Numbered from the stretch's first letter, positions 12,275 through 25,559 are shown. The stretch: DNA of 64,000 nucleotides from Carallia brachiata (GCA_021464245.1 JADCRB010000007.1:908150-972149); one strand, 5' to 3'. The notes: generated by a model not told the origin, from the sequence alone. Made by a program: numbers and translations.

Positions 12275-14460
12275 ATGGATAACTTCCAAGTCCTACCAAC
12301 CCGAATCTGCCACGTAGTAGCGCTGCCTTACCCTGGCAGAGGCCACGTTAACCCAATGTTGAGCCTCTGCTGTGTCCTGTCTTCCAAAAAACCCGATATT
12401 CTCATCACTTTCGTGGTCACCGAAGAATGGCTGGGCTTCATCGGCTCAAACCCAAACAAGCCAGCCAACCTCCGCTTTGCCACGATCCCCAACATAATAC
12501 CTTCCGAGCTCGTCCGCTTCAGAGAATATGTTGGCTTCTTCGAAGCCGTTTCCACCAAGATGGCAGCTCCTGTTGAGCAGCTCCTCGATCGGCTTGAGCT
12601 GCCGGTTAACGCTATTATAAGTGATGCCCACATGATGTGGGTGAGCGGTGTTGGGAATCGCCGGAGGATTCCGGTCGCCGTTCTTTGGCCTCAGGCAGCT
12701 ACTCTCTTTGCCATGTTCTATAACCTTGAGCTTCTCAAACAAAACCGGCACTTTCCAGTTGAATTATCAGGTTTTCTGAAAATAATTATTATGTTACTAT
12801 CTTTGTTTGTTTAACATTTGATTCAATAGTTGAGATATTCATACGACTCAGATTTCTCTCGCAATTATTATTATTATTATTTTTTAATATCGTTAGGGAG
12901 AGAAACGAAAATTCTTGCTTTTGCCAGATTTTTAGACCCAGAGTTTTAAACGTCTGAAAGGATTTTGCTTCAATTCTGTCAACCAAAATTAGAGTTTTGA
13001 AAATTAATTTGTATGGGTTATTTAAAAGGTTCATAATATTGTGGATTACTCGCCATACTTGCTTAATTATTAACTATAGATGAGATAATTAAAAAAACAT
13101 ATTCTTCCTAGTTTATCTTAAGAAAAATGTTAGTCTATTGAAATTTGATTTTGAACATTTTTAGTCTTTACAAGCAAGCTAAAACTTAATAAAAGAGAAA
13201 AAAAAAAATGGGGACTAGAAGCATGATTTTTTTTTTATTTAAAAAAAATGGGTGGCATACCATCCAGAAGTTGTCCAACTGGAGTTAATTGTATTGATTG
13301 CACCGCGCAATAAATACCATCTTCTTATATAATTATATAAGATCAAACATATGTTTAGTTGTTTTTACGAAGATTTAAACACGTAATCTTTAATACGAAT
13401 AAAATTTTTTAATTACCAGTTTACAAAAAGAGAGCATTAATTTATTAATTATATGAAACAAAGCATAGTAATTAAAGGGTTTTTTTTTTTTTTTTAAGCA
13501 ATGCAATATCGTTGAAATGTAATTCAGTTGTATTTTTCACCGTGTATGGCAGAAAGAGGAGAAGAGCGAGTGGACTACATTCCCGGAGTTTCTTCCACTC
13601 GTATAGCAGATTTTCCTACAATTTTCTTCGGGCCCGATAGGCAACTCCTCTTGCCCCTTGCTCTTGAATGCGTTTCAATGGTGTCCAAAGCGCAGTACCT
13701 TCTGATCGCTTCCATCTACGAGGTTGAAGCACAAGTGATTGAGTCTTTAAAGCCAAAGCTTCGTTTCCCTGTCTACACAATAGGCCCCATCGTTCCTTAT
13801 TTCCAAGTCAAAGACAGTTCTTTTTGTTCTTCAGCAAGTGGTAATTATGACGACAGCAATGTCCCTGAGTATCTACAATGGTTAGATTCGAAACCCAAAA
13901 GTTCTGTGCTTTATGTCTCAATGGGTAGTTTTCTTTCTGTTTCAAGTGCCCAAATGGAAGAAATTTTTGCTGGGGTGCATAATAGCGGCGTCCGGTTCTT
14001 GTGGGTGGCAAGAGGGCAAACAACGTGGATCAAAGATGGTTTGGGTGACAGGGGACTGGTTGTGCCTTGGTGTGACCAACTAAGGGTTCTGTGCCATCCT
14101 GCAATTGGGGGATTTTGGTCTCATTGTGGGTGGAATTCTACTCAAGAAGCTCTCTTTGCTGGGGTTCCAGTGCTTGGCTTTCCCATTTTTTGGGACCAAG
14201 TTCCAAACAGTAAATTGATTGCGGAAGATTGGAAGATAGGGTGGAGAGTGAAGAGAGGAGTTGAGGAAAATGTGGTGACAAGACAAGAAATTGCACAACT
14301 GGTTCAAAAGTTTATGGATCCAGAGAACAGGGAGGTCAAAGAAATGAGGGAAAGAGGGAAAGAACTTAGGGAGCTTTGGCGGGCCGCAATTGCTAGAGGC
14401 GGGTCATCTGACACAAACCTTGATTCCTTCATCAGGGATATTTCACAAGGACAGGCCTAG
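12275..14460 (+). CDS. UGT87A2: UDP-glycosyltransferase of family 87A
   Basis: Two exons, 12275-12770 and 13553-14460, give 467 aa; the joined codon (S-E-R-G-E-E-R) fits. This is a GT1-family enzyme that moves sugar from a UDP-sugar to small acceptors in the cytosol. The N-terminal half has the catalytic-His motif PYPGRGHVNP (His24). The C-terminal half carries the PSPG box, from VPWCDQLRVLCHPAIGG through HCGWNS to FWDQVPNSK. The closing Asp-Gln pair is typical of UDP-glucose users. The UGT87A assignment rests on overall resemblance and on position between LBD12 and mitoferrin, where Arabidopsis has UGT87A2/A1. UGT87A2 affects flowering time there; the natural acceptor here cannot be read from sequence. 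The intron holds poly-A/T tracts only. The choice between A1 and A2 is uncertain. Confidence 0.85.
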
Positions 14461-14467
14461 AAGACAA

Positions 14468-14536
14468 GCAAAAGAATTTCAGGAAATTGTCAAGCTAGTT
14501 CTTGCAAAAGGTGGATCATCGAGAGATGTTTCCTGA
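14468..14536 (+). pseudogene. UGT C-terminal fragment
   Basis: Directly after the UGT87A stop, one frame reads AKEFQEIVKLVLAKGGSS then RDVS and a stop. This resembles the end of a glycosyltransferase (compare the gene's own RELWRAAIARGGSSDTN). It looks like the 3' end of a second tandem copy. Confidence 0.5.
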
Positions 14537-14945
14537 GCAGCTTTTACGCTCAATTGCATCATGGTTGTTAGCCAATTAAGGATGTTAATGTTATTGTGCT
14601 ATTAGACTTGTTGATTTGAAACCCATTATCAATTTGTATTCGTAGAAATTGAAAGTTCCAATCCTGGAATTCTGAACCGCCAAAATGGAGGCCAATTGGC
14701 CATAATCAAGAACATTTTTTTCTTGCAAAACTGATATAAAGCATTCGTTTGATGTGTCATCATCTCAAATAACATCGCATCTCCCCATCAAAGAAACCCC
14801 TTCTGTAATTTTCGCTTATCCATTGGAGAAGCCAATAAAGTAAGAGGAAATCAAAAGTACAATACAGGCCTTGTATTCTTCTACTCACTACTTACGAGAG
14901 CAAACCACTTTTCTTCTACCAATTACGTCGCTGTCCTTCGAAAAC

Positions 14946-15135
14946 ATGAATTTCAGTAGCCTGAAGCCAACCATGGCTTGTCACCTAATGGTCATGCCAT
15001 ACCATGGCCATGGCCGCCACAGCAGTTCTATGATGGCTCTGAAAATGTTGCAAGCTACTAGCTTCAAAAACTGAAAATGTTTCAAACACTTCTGTAGTAA
15101 CTGAAGAGTGGCTTAACTTCATTGGCTCTGATTAA
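14946..15135 (+). pseudogene. UGT87A N-terminal relic
   Basis: One frame starts at 14946 and reads ACHLMVMPYHGHGRHSSSMM, comparable to the intact gene's ICHVVALPYPGRGHVNPMLS. After frame breaks, 15085-15135 reads NTSVVTEEWLNFIGSD and a stop, comparable to TFVVTEEWLGFIGSN. The glycine-histidine motif is degraded and the rest of the gene is gone. It is a decayed tandem paralogue. Confidence 0.7.
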
Positions 15136-16056
15136 TTAATTTTTCGATTTGATAACTGGTACAATATAGCTGCAAGGCTGCAACTGGGAAGTTCCCTCGT
15201 ACTGTTTTGTTTTAAGGCTGTGAAGTCTGAACCCATATTGACGTGTCTCTTTTTCTGCATCATTTTTTGAACTTCTTTGGATATTGATAAGCATGGAGAA
15301 TCGGTCGCTCCTAACGGAGGTTCGGTGATCTTTGGACACTCGGCTCGTTTTGTCTAGCAAGCTCTGACGTACTAGAAAATGTCCTGATAGTGTCCTAAAT
15401 TTCATTTCAATTAATTATATTATAAGTACTGGACTATATATTTTTTAGAACAAGCATTTGAAATATGTTTAATGTTTTCGTGTATATGACGTAAATATGT
15501 ATTTTTGATACTGATTATTTTTATTTATATTTTTTATTGTGCATATAACATATACATAAAATTTCATAAATATAAATTTATTTTATCATTATTTTTTTTA
15601 ACTTATATTTAAAGTTGAGTTAGATTTAACTAGAAGATAGTAGTCCTTAAATTTTTTACAGCTTTTAAATTTACTTTTTCAAATAGAAAAAGTTACATTA
15701 CCTGAAAAAAACTGCGTGAAATCTTACCCAAATATAACTAGTTATATTTGATGTACAACTAGTCAGATTTCATGTGAAAAGAAATGATAATGATTTTTTT
15801 TTCTTCGTTTTAGTTACACTTGAAATCCTGATGATTACAAACTAAATACAAACAGTTATATTTAGACAATATTTTTAATAATTTTTTATCTAAAAATACA
15901 ATAGAACTCTTTTCAAATTTTAATCTCACAAACACCATCCAAATCCAAAACGAGTTCTTTTCTTTCATTCCACGGAAAGAAAGAAGGGACAAAAAAAAAA
16001 AGAAAAATCTTAAATGCTATATATCATCACACCTCACATTAAGAATTAAAGAAAAA
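15136..16056. other. AT-rich intergenic DNA
   Basis: No coding frame or RNA gene is visible. The region is AT-rich with poly-T and poly-A runs and probably includes further decayed UGT or repeat sequence that I cannot align by eye. Confidence 0.4.
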
Positions 16057-16235
16057 AAATCACAAAATTACCATAAAATGAGATATAGGACAACTACATT
16101 ACAATTAATTATTTTTTATAATATTTTTTATAATAAAAAGACAGATAAAAAATATATTTTTTTTGTTATAAAAAAATAATTTACTACAATATGTGTGGGA
16201 CACTATGGTGTTTTTTTTTTTTACTGTGATTTTGT
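16057..16235. repeat. Foldback MITE-like element in the mitoferrin promoter region
   Basis: Two inverted arms of about 75 bp begin AAATCACAAAATTACC on the left and end GTTTTTACTGTGATTTT-like on the right, around an AT-rich centre. It lies about 235 bp before the mitoferrin start codon, so it may affect or contain promoter sequence. Confidence 0.42.
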
Positions 16236-16469
16236 CTTTTCCCAAAAAGGAAAAGAAACCCCAATATCTTGGAAGTGCAAATTGTCTCAGCCAGCATAAA
16301 AATATTTCACTCTATCCATCTTCCAGCCTGCTCTCCATCTTTCTCAATTCTCTCTTTGTTTTTACTGTTTTGTTTTCATATAAAAACCCAAAAACCATTA
16401 CAGAACCCTAAAATTGGAAAAATCTATCCTTCTCAGCAATTTTTCAGCCCAAAGCCACCAAATTCCCCT

Positions 16470-18062
16470 ATGGCTACAGAGACCACCACTGCGGCCACCA
16501 CCAATTTCCAAAGCCCCGATTTCCGACCCGTTCAACAACCGCCCGATTTCCGCCCGGAGGTCTCCGCCGCCCACGACGGTCTCCACTTCTGGCAGTTCAT
16601 GATCGCCGGATCCATCGCCGGCATGGTCGAGCACATGGCCATGTTCCCCGTCGACACGGTCAAGACCCATATGCAGGCCCTCGGGTCCTGCCCGATTAAG
16701 TCGGTCAAGGTCAGCCACGCCCTCCGTTCCATCATCCAATCCGACGGCCCCGCCGCCCTCTACCGCGGCATCGCCGCTATGGGCCTCGGCGCCGGCCCGG
16801 CCCACGCCGTCTATTTCTCGGTCTACGAAGTTTGCAAGAAGCGCTTCTCCGGCAACAATCCAAATAACCATGTAGCTCACGCCTTGTCGGGCGTCTGCGC
16901 GACGGTCGCGAGCGACGCCGTTTTGACGCCCATGGATATGGTCAAGCAGAGGCTGCAATTAGGGAAAAACACTAATTATAAAGGGTTATGGGATTGCATG
17001 AAGACGGTCTTCCGAGAGGAAGGGATCGGCGCGTTTTACGCGTCGTATAGGACCACAATTTTGATGAATGCGCCGTACACGGCGGTGCATTTTGCAACCT
17101 ACGAGGCGGCGAAGAGAGGTTTGATGGAGATTTCGCCGGAGAGCGCAAGTGACGAGCGGTTGTTCGTTCATGCCACTGCCGGAGCTGCCTCTGGAGCGCT
17201 GGCAGCCGCAGTTACGACTCCACTCGATGTGGTTAAAACCCAATTGCAGTGTCAGGTAGTTTATTGAGTTGTGAATTGTAGTTTTGATCTGAAATTGGAT
17301 TTATTGGCAGACAAATTTTGAAGCTTTGAGTAGCCACTACAGCTATAAACTTCATCGGTTGAATCCTGCATGTGTGTATCTATGTCCTGAGGGTCGTCTG
17401 TCAAGTAATGTGGATCGAGTTCGAATCCTAGCGTCGTAGCATCAAATATCAAAAAGACTTGAGAAGCTACCATTTGTTTGCCAGTAGGAACAGCCCTATG
17501 TATTATTGTAATGCAATGTTTTTTGGTAGTTGGGGTTTTACATTGCTTGATTTTTGCTTTGTTTCGTGCGATTAAAAACTGTCTAATTGGCTGAACTTAG
17601 CGTTGAATTTTCATGCTCATTCTCCATTGGAAAATTCTCAAATGAATTGTTAGTTGTTAACGGGGCCTGCTACCTGCTGAATAAAAATATGTGTACTTCA
17701 TTTGATGGTTTCTTCTCGTTTTTTACTTGGCAATGTCATATGAACTCTTCGCTTATGATAATATTTTGCTCTTGAGATAATCTTTCGTTCATGCCTTATT
17801 TAAACTACTAGAAACTGTTCGACTCCTATGGTCATTTTCAGTAAGATTGTTGATTGTGGGTTTGCAGGGTGTGTGTGGATGTGATAGATTTACAAGTGGC
17901 TCCATTGGAGATGTGGTTCGAGTAATAGTTAAAAAGGATGGGTACAGAGGGCTTATGAGGGGTTGGATTCCAAGAATGCTTTTCCATGCCCCAGCCGCTG
18001 CAATCTGCTGGTCTACATATGAAGCTTCAAAAGCCTTCTTCCGTGGAGTCAACCAACACTAA
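16470..18062 (+). CDS. MIT: Mitoferrin-type mitochondrial iron carrier
   Basis: Two exons, 16470-17255 and 17868-18062, give 326 aa. The start is the ATG of MATETTTAATT; an open frame runs further 5' but has no other support. This is a mitochondrial carrier with three repeats, each marked by P-x-D-x-x-K: PVDTVKTH at residue 60, PMDMVKQR at 154 and PLDVVKTQ at 251. The stretches GAGPAHAVYF and MNAPYTAVHF match mitoferrins, which carry iron across the inner membrane for Fe-S cluster and haem synthesis. The exon is very GC-rich at its start, unlike its surroundings. TATAAAAA (about 16379) lies 90 bp upstream. It follows UGT87A as At2g30160 does. The frame is intact. Confidence 0.9.
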
Positions 18063-19182
18063 CAGCAATTTTTGGTCCCCTTAATAACTGGGGAGAGAGA
18101 GGAGTTCGGTGTATTGCGTTGCATGACTGAATATTGTTGTGCAACCCAAAGAGATTTTAAATTTAACACAAGGGATGGTAAGTAATCAAATGTGGAGTGT
18201 ATGTTATTGAAATGGGGCTGGTGGTGTGTTTATTCAAATTCTCGTATGCTATTTCTGGCAGTGGAGAGATTTGAGATTTACCACTGGATACCATAGTTGC
18301 AGGGTAAAGCCGTTGCTCTTGCTGCCCGTCCCATGAGGAGAGAGCTCAGTTGACACTATGAACCGAGAAGAAAAAGATCTCCACAGGAATTCCCGAGGTC
18401 TAGGTCTATCTATATCTGTTGCAATTTCATAGCTTTTTTTTTTTTTTTGTCCTTCACTTAGATGTAAAATTGGCGGTAATTGTTCTTTGGCCAGCTATTT
18501 CTTTTTTCTTCCTTTTATTTCTTCGCCCGCCCTTTTTTTCCCGTTTCTTGAGGAAAATAAGCTTCCGGCCGACTCTGGGGCTAGTCTTTGTAAACATTCA
18601 AGGTTTTTTTTTTGTTCTAAAAGACTAGAAAGGCTGAAGATATTACTTGTTGCACCTCTAATTTCCTCTAGCCATATAACGGCTGTGTGTGGGTGATGGA
18701 ATACAGTGACTTTCTAAATATTACTGGTGATGGATGGTAGATGGAATAAAATAATTTCTTTTTATATGTGCTCTATTGAAATTCTGAGGAAAATCCAAGT
18801 GTAGTGAACTGACAAGTGACAATCTTACTTTCCTTGCATTGCAAACTTTCGAATACGTTCAAAAAGAACATAACCAATTGACACCATGCATGAAGGAATG
18901 CAAGATGGAAGTATGTGCTCATCTTGTTGGTGGGATGTGGAATCAAGTGAGTTTCAAAAATCTGCCTAGAGAAAATGGCAAACGAAAATCCACCCACTTG
19001 TTAGATTATCCTGAGCACTCTAGAGAATGTTAATCAGATGTACAGTTGCGAATTCAAAAATCTCAGAAGGCTTGCGACTAGTGGCAACGTGACAATGAAG
19101 AGCATTGATAAAGTGTCAAGGATAATGGAGAAAGGCGTGTAGCTTTGATTTATTTACAAATTATAAAAACAATCCCATCGTC
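18063..19182. other. Mitoferrin 3' UTR and intergenic DNA
   Basis: The 3' UTR of mitoferrin probably covers the first few hundred bases. The rest shows poly-T runs and no supported gene. Confidence 0.45.
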
Positions 19183-19253
19183 GCACCAGTGGTCTAGTGG
19201 TAGAATAGTACCCTGCCACGGTACAGACCCGGGTTCGATTCCCGGCTGGTGCA
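19183..19253 (+). tRNA. tRNA-Gly (anticodon GCC)
   Basis: A 71-nt cloverleaf without intron. The acceptor stem pairs GCACCAG with CTGGTGC. The A box is TGGTCTAGTGG, the anticodon loop is CTGCCAC (GCC), and the B box is GGGTTCGATTCCC. CCA is not encoded, as expected for a nuclear gene. A run of seven T's follows directly and would end RNA polymerase III transcription. Confidence 0.96.
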
Positions 19254-19260
19254 ACTCTCC

Positions 19261-19267
19261 TTTTTTT
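19261..19267 (+). terminator. Pol III terminator of tRNA-Gly
   Basis: TTTTTTT begins eight bases after the last tRNA base. Confidence 0.85.
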
Positions 19268-20027
19268 GCTTAAACGGACGGCACACGCGTCGCGGCGGTA
19301 CAGTTTTTTCCTAGAAAAGTTTTTCCGGTAGTACCACTTCAGTCACCAACCTTCCTCGGATCTACATTCATGTGCACCGTAGGGAACCTCATCGGATGCA
19401 ATTCAGACACCAACCCCGATGACAGACCTAAATACTACCAGCCAATCCCAGCCATCGATGGCGAGGACGAGGACTCAGATCAAGCATCATTGCTGTCATG
19501 CGCACGAGCCGGAGAACGACGTCTCGTTTCTTCATCTAAACAGCGACGCTGAGGGACCAGTGGATTGATCCGCTCAGAAGGCAACCACATCGCCCTTCAG
19601 AGAATGATCAATATTTGATCAAAAATAGTGAATGATCAATATTAGAATCAGAACTTTATTTCGCACAAATGATTCATGCGTTTGTATTAGTCAATATACT
19701 TTTTCAACTTGCACGGATTTCGTAATCTATTTATCGTTGGAATTCATATATAATTTATTGGCTGCAGCTAATCATATTCAATTAATTGGGTGCTTTATTT
19801 CCCCTAACCAGAATAATCTAAAAATTGCGCTTGATACAAATCTTGTCTCAAAATTGAAGTTACAAAACGTGCTCTCTGAGAATATCGGACTGGCTTTCGC
19901 TCCATCTCCGGAGTTCATTTCTTCACAAGGAATATTAATCTCCAAATGTCTTGTCTCATCGTCTCGCTTGTCTCGCTTTCTGCATTAATCATATTAACTT
20001 TGGACGCATATATCTTTGCCAGCTACT
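19268..20027. other. Gap between tRNA-Gly and MCAT
   Basis: Short frames at 19370-19552 and 19632-19988 are not recognisable. The part nearest 20027 should include the MCAT 3' UTR. Confidence 0.4.
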
Positions 20028-22404
20028 TCAAGCACCAATGTTCTCAATCTCAGCACCCTTGTCCATTCTCTTAACAATGCCAGCAATAACCTGATGCAGT
20101 AATTCACCATAAACTCAAAATAATGAGAGGTTTCATCACTGCAGATAAGAATAATAGGTCTCTTAGTTTAACTGGTTGTCCCATTGTACCTTTCCAGGTC
20201 CCAGTTCGTAGCTTTTCTTCAGCCCTCTTGTTAGGAGCGTCTTCACTGAACTTTCCCATTGAACAGGGGAAGTCACCTGCAATATTGACCTCAGGATCAA
20301 TTACTTCCTCTAACTTTAGTATATGGAGAAGATGATCCCCAAAAAAAGAAAAAAAAAAACTTTTAACAGAGAGAAGCTAGTTCTACAGGGCTCACCTGGC
20401 GTGCCAATATCTTCTTAATCGTGGCAGGATCTGCATGTGGCTGTGCATCAACATTGGATATAACTGGTATTCTTGGAGGTCTGATCTCTGTTGCTGCCAA
20501 TGCAGCTTCCAATCTTGAGACAGCTGGTTCCATAAAACTTGTATGGAATGCACCCGCAACAGCTAGGCGCACCTGAGGAGAAAGAATATGTTATTCTTGC
20601 TTACAATCCATATCCAACAAAAGTGAAGTCAAATACAGGATGATATTACCGTCATTCGAGCTTTAAATGACTTTGCTTTGGCCTCCACTGCTTCCACTCC
20701 CTTCAAACCTCCTGATACAGCATAATTCCCCTACAAGTATAGCATGCATTCAATCTTAGACACCAAAACAAATTTGAAAGCAAACAGAATTTGGCAGTGA
20801 GAGTTGAAGTACCAGATCTAAAAGATTCTTACAGTACAGAGGTAATTTGCAATCTGAACTTTGTTGGCTTCATCAACTTCTTGATTTGCTGCATCACACA
20901 ACTGTTGTACCTTCTCAGAGTCCAGTCCTATGACACTGACCATAGCACTTTTAGCAGCATCAGCAGCTTCCTGGTGGCAATTTCATTGAAAACAATTTGA
21001 GAAAAGGTGTCAAGAAGACCTCAACCATAAGGATAAAGTTCACGCCTGCTTTACCTGCATGGCTTCACCCCTCAGTTTAACCAGCTTGAGCCCATCCTCA
21101 AAGCTTAGGAGAAATAAAAACGCACAGAAGAAAGTGAGATAGGCTCAAAGTGAAGGTATAGCCTAAAGAGCTTATCAACTAACTAATTTCAATTCATTGG
21201 CATGATAATGCTTGAGTTTGGAGAAAACAATGAAATAGTTTGAGAATCTCGTTGACTTAGATGCTCACCTGAAGGCACCAGCAAATGCAAGAGCAGTATA
21301 TTCCCCAAGACTGAGACCACATGTGACATCAACAGAATCAATTATCTGCTGCCCTCCATCACGAGTTCTAAGCACCTCAACTGCTGCCAGACTTGTGACA
21401 TAAATAGCAGGCTGCAGACAAGGGAATGAAGTGCTCGCTATTAATTTTCAATTAGAAATCTTATTCCAAAACACCAAAAATAAAAACCACGAAGCACCTA
21501 GTGATTGATAAACCAAACTAAACACAAAGCACAAAAGAAGTTGAGAAAGTACAAATTTACAATCTTTGCTACAACGAATCAAGCTAATTGCCTATTTAGT
21601 AATCAATCGCATTCAACAAATTAGAATCATAAGAATATATTGCTCCGTCTCTCATAACTCTAGCCTCTGCACATCATTCTAATCGGACCAAAACACCTTG
21701 CCTCATTCTAAAGCTACTAATGTCGAAAATTTCGCCAAGAAAATTTTACAAGAACGAACCAGAAAAAAAAAAAAAAAAAAAAAAAAAAAGAATTTACCTG
21801 GCTTATGACAGTGGAGTCCAGCTTCTCTTTTGGACCATTGATGCAGAATTCTAGAAGATCATAGCTGCACGCAACACAAATACAAGACATCTCTAATGCA
21901 CATGAATTTCAATCCAAAATCAAATTCATGTGCAGATAAACGCGGATAAATCTACAAATCATACCCTAATATGTCATTTGCTATCTTATACAAATCCGCC
22001 GCGGCGGGGACGCTCTGGGCTTCCTTTCCCATTCCAACTGCTTGTGCTCCCTGTCAACATAACCAAAACAACCGATAGCAGTAAGTAACTGAGCAATCAA
22101 TCGAATTAGAAGGCGGCGCGCCACAACAAAATTAGAAGGCAATATTGAAAATATTGTCAATTGGTTAGTGGTGGCTGACCTGACCGGGAAACAGAAAGGC
22201 ACAGGTAGGCTTGTAGTCGACGAACAAGGCGTCGTCCACAACGGTCTGCGATCCAGCCGAAACGCTCATGAAAACCCTAGATCGGCCGGCATTTTTCACG
22301 CCGAATCCTAGGATTCCGTTTCCGGTGGAGGCGGAGAAAGAGAGGTTCCTCCTGAGAGAGACAGAAGGGAGAGCAAGAGAGGCAGCGGCCGCGCCGGTGG
22401 CCAT
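20028..22404 (-). CDS. MCAT: Plastid malonyl-CoA:ACP transacylase
   Basis: Ten exons: 22404-22180, 22050-21965, 21864-21798, 21411-21269, 21103-21055, 20970-20833, 20730-20650, 20572-20396, 20276-20190 and 20090-20028. Phases agree throughout and give 371 aa. The enzyme moves malonyl from CoA to acyl carrier protein, supplying plastid fatty acid synthesis. The FabD fold is evident: CAFLFPGQGAQAVGM, the nucleophile motif GLSLGE (Ser about 160), the substrate-binding Arg in LRGEAMQ (about 185) and the catalytic His in AGAFHTSFMEPA (about 273). The Ser/Ala-rich first 50 or so residues look like a transit peptide. An in-frame ATG at 22500 (MPCRTLFHR) would add 32 residues, so the true start is uncertain. 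The Arabidopsis homologue is At2g30200. Confidence 0.93.
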
Positions 22405-24562
22405 GGCGGAGGAATGGGAGGAGGCGGAGAGGGTGCGCAGAACAAGAGAGTGATAGTGGCAGTAGTAGCGGTGGCGGTGAAAGAGAGTCCGGCAGGGCAT
22501 GCGAGTTTTAGCGGAGAGGGTTGTAATGTGTTTGCTATAAAAAACCCGCGGAATGGGCGAAGGAAGTTGGCGGAGATTACAAAGGAAGATGGCTCTGAAA
22601 CCAAAGAAATCGGCCAACTGCCAATTTGAATTTTTTGCCCTTTTCTTGTTTCCTGCTTTTTTTTTTTTTTTTTTGAATTAATTTTGCGAAAAGGTCATCT
22701 ATAATTTTCTTTTTTTTTTCTTAAATTATTATTATTATTATTATTTTTCAATTTGGGAGTAGTTTAAAAACACTGTTATGCTAGCTTACTTTAATGGTTC
22801 AAGTGAGCATCTAATCAATTTAAAAGCATAAATCATTTATTTATTTATATAATAATTTATATTATTATTAACTCACACATGTCATAAAAAGAATGATACA
22901 CTTAATTTTTCTCATAATTAATATTTTATAAATAAATTTTGCTTTTTGCTCGTCAAATCAAAGTTTACATTTTGTAAAAATAGGAGAGATTGCAATTCAT
23001 TTTTTTAAGGTTTTTCTCCCCGTTTTTTCTTAATTCAGAGGATGGAACTGTAGGTTTTTACCATTTCTTTCTTTCAGAACTTGTCAACTACACAAGTTGG
23101 TATGTTTAGGCCTTAATTGAAAAACATAATAAATTCTGCTAATTCTAATGATGCCCACCGATTGATGAAATGGCCTGCAGAGTGCTATTTTGCAGCAATA
23201 TTGGGCTAAAAATCTCCACACGACGAAGGAAAGGTTACCTCATTATTTCTTTTTTTTTTTAATGAAAAAAAAATTTATTATGAATATATCAATTATCATA
23301 TCTGTAAATAAAATTTAGGATAACTTCCGTTTTTTTGTATCTCCTTCAACAACCTCCAAAAGGGGCCAGCCTATCACGAGCATGGTTTTACCACTGAAAA
23401 TTACGATAATTACTAAGCTAAACTCCTGTGCTACGTTTCAATACTTTTTTCACAGAATACAAACACCCAGCATTTATTAGAGGGAGCACGCACATAAAAA
23501 CTCAAATACGGATTGTCAACGTAAATAGAAATACATTAACTTACTGCTAAATTATCATTTCGACCTCATTATTTCAGTTAAGGAAAAGACAAGCTCCTCC
23601 TTAGAGAAGCCAGCCATTTTAGTCTTGGGACAATCAGGAAAGAACATTAATAATAACTTAAACTGATTTTTTTTGGTATAATTAACACAACTTCCATGGC
23701 AACTGCACCCCTTTAATCGGCAAAGATTATAATAAGTTCATTGGGTCAATGTCATTTTTCAAACAATGTCAACACCTCCATTAACCTAGGTCTCCGAAAC
23801 TATTACAGTTTCTGTTCAGGATTACAAGCTTGAGTAGTTCATGCAAAAAATTCATCACTCATATGTTGCATCATGTGCTGCTTACCTCTGCTCTTTAGCG
23901 AAGAACTCCACTCGACATTCCAACATCTATATTGAAGTTAATGTAGATTCTTAGTTGGTGAGTAATCAAGTGAAAAATAGATTAGTTAAGCCTTATCTGA
24001 TACATTTTCAATAGTTGATTAAAACTAAATTTGTTGTTATACAACCACGCGATGTTTACGTTGTTTGCTTGGTATTGTGGTCTTCAATTAATAATATTGA
24101 GAGTTGATCCATATTGCTATTGAGATTCTTTATCAATCTGATGAGCATAAGTTTGAAGTCCAAACTCAACCCAAGCAGGTTATGAAAAGCCAGTTAACAA
24201 TTCTAAAAGGGCAGATGCAGCGATCAAAAAATTACATTCTGTTATGAAAGACGATAACACAAAAATATCCCTGACCCGATTTTATATGCCGGCCTCTGCC
24301 TTTCGTCCCCTACAAGCCCAATTTTTGAACTTGACTGTTGGAGGCAGGCAAATATTTTGAACAACCAAACCCAACCAGCTTTTACACTTCGGTCCGTATG
24401 TGGAAAACTTTACACTTGCAGAAGTTCGACCCCAGACCCGAAACATAAATCGTTGTGTTCCGGCTAGTAACTAAGATGCAGCAATTCTAAGTGCAGCCCA
24501 CTTCTACTCCTTTTTGGATCGTCACTAATCAACCTAACAACAATTTTTTTTTTTGGGTTCAT

Positions 24563-24912
24563 GCTGTTGTAAATAATTACTATATTTTAAAAAATTAATT
24601 ATCACATATAAGATTTAGTCAATTAACTATTGTATAACTGTTGGACTAATCATTTATGACTATTGAGTTGACCATTATTTGATTGTTAATTAGTCGTTAT
24701 ACGCCTTTACGTATTTAGACGTTACTAACCGTTATAATTTATTTGAGGTTTTATTCTTACTTATGGGATATATAACCATAGTGATTAGACAAAGATCATT
24801 CCTTTATCTTCTAAATGACTAAAAGAGGTGTGAATGTGTTTTCTCTTTTGTCTATTCATAAGAGGCTTGTACTGTTGGTTTAACTTAAAAACAAAAGCTG
24901 TTTCTTTAACAT
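24563..24912 (+). repeat. Possible solo-LTR relic
   Basis: The segment starts TGTTGTAAATAATTAC and ends TTTCTTTAACA. A TATA-like GGGATATATAACC sits near its middle (about 24767) and a polyadenylation-type region follows. Outer dinucleotides TG and CA fit an LTR, but I cannot find a convincing 5-bp target duplication. Confidence 0.25.
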
Positions 24913-25559
24913 TATTATTTAAAATACACATTAGTGAAAATGTCTGTTATATTTTAGGAGGATAACCGCTATAACTTGCTGTACTGGGATGACTTTTTTA
25001 CAAAAGTAGAAATTATACGTAATGACAATACTATACACGCTTCAAACACAATATTCCTTTTCTTTTAATTTGTTTATTTGATTTAGCATCTTATATTTAT
25101 ATAGTTTTGTCGATTATTATTCAACATTCATAATTATTTTTTTATATCTATTCATAACTATTATTGTTCAACGGTACAAATTCTAATTTTATTTTATATT
25201 CATTTTATCAATTATTTTTTAACACATCAAATCTAACCAATTGTAACCGTTAAAATCACTTAATGTTTTAGACTAACAATGAAGAGAAGCCCATCTATTG
25301 TCAAGTCAAAAGTCTTTTATTCTAGTTTCTATTGAAGTATTTAGTAAAATTAAATATACAATACAAAAAATTTATTACTTCAATTTGTACAATATTCTTT
25401 ATTAAGACTACCAACTAACACCATTACTTTCATATTTTAATGAATAAAAAAAGACTCTAATATTTTAATTATAATTTATCATTTAATGACCATGCTTATA
25501 ATATGTACCCGATAGCAATTTTTTTTTTTTTTTTTTTTGATCTAAAAGCGATTTTTTTG

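Noticed and set aside
16398..16958. 186-codon minus-strand frame opposite mitoferrin
   Set aside because: GC-rich shadow of the mitoferrin exon; the carrier motifs are on the plus strand.
19370..19552. 60-codon frame after tRNA-Gly
   Set aside because: Acidic and Ser-rich but unlike any protein I know; too short to support.
22500..22617. Upstream extension of the MCAT frame (ADFFGFRAIFL...)
   Set aside because: The part above 22500 starts without an ATG; the ATG at 22500 stays possible, but the shorter start gives a normal transit peptide.
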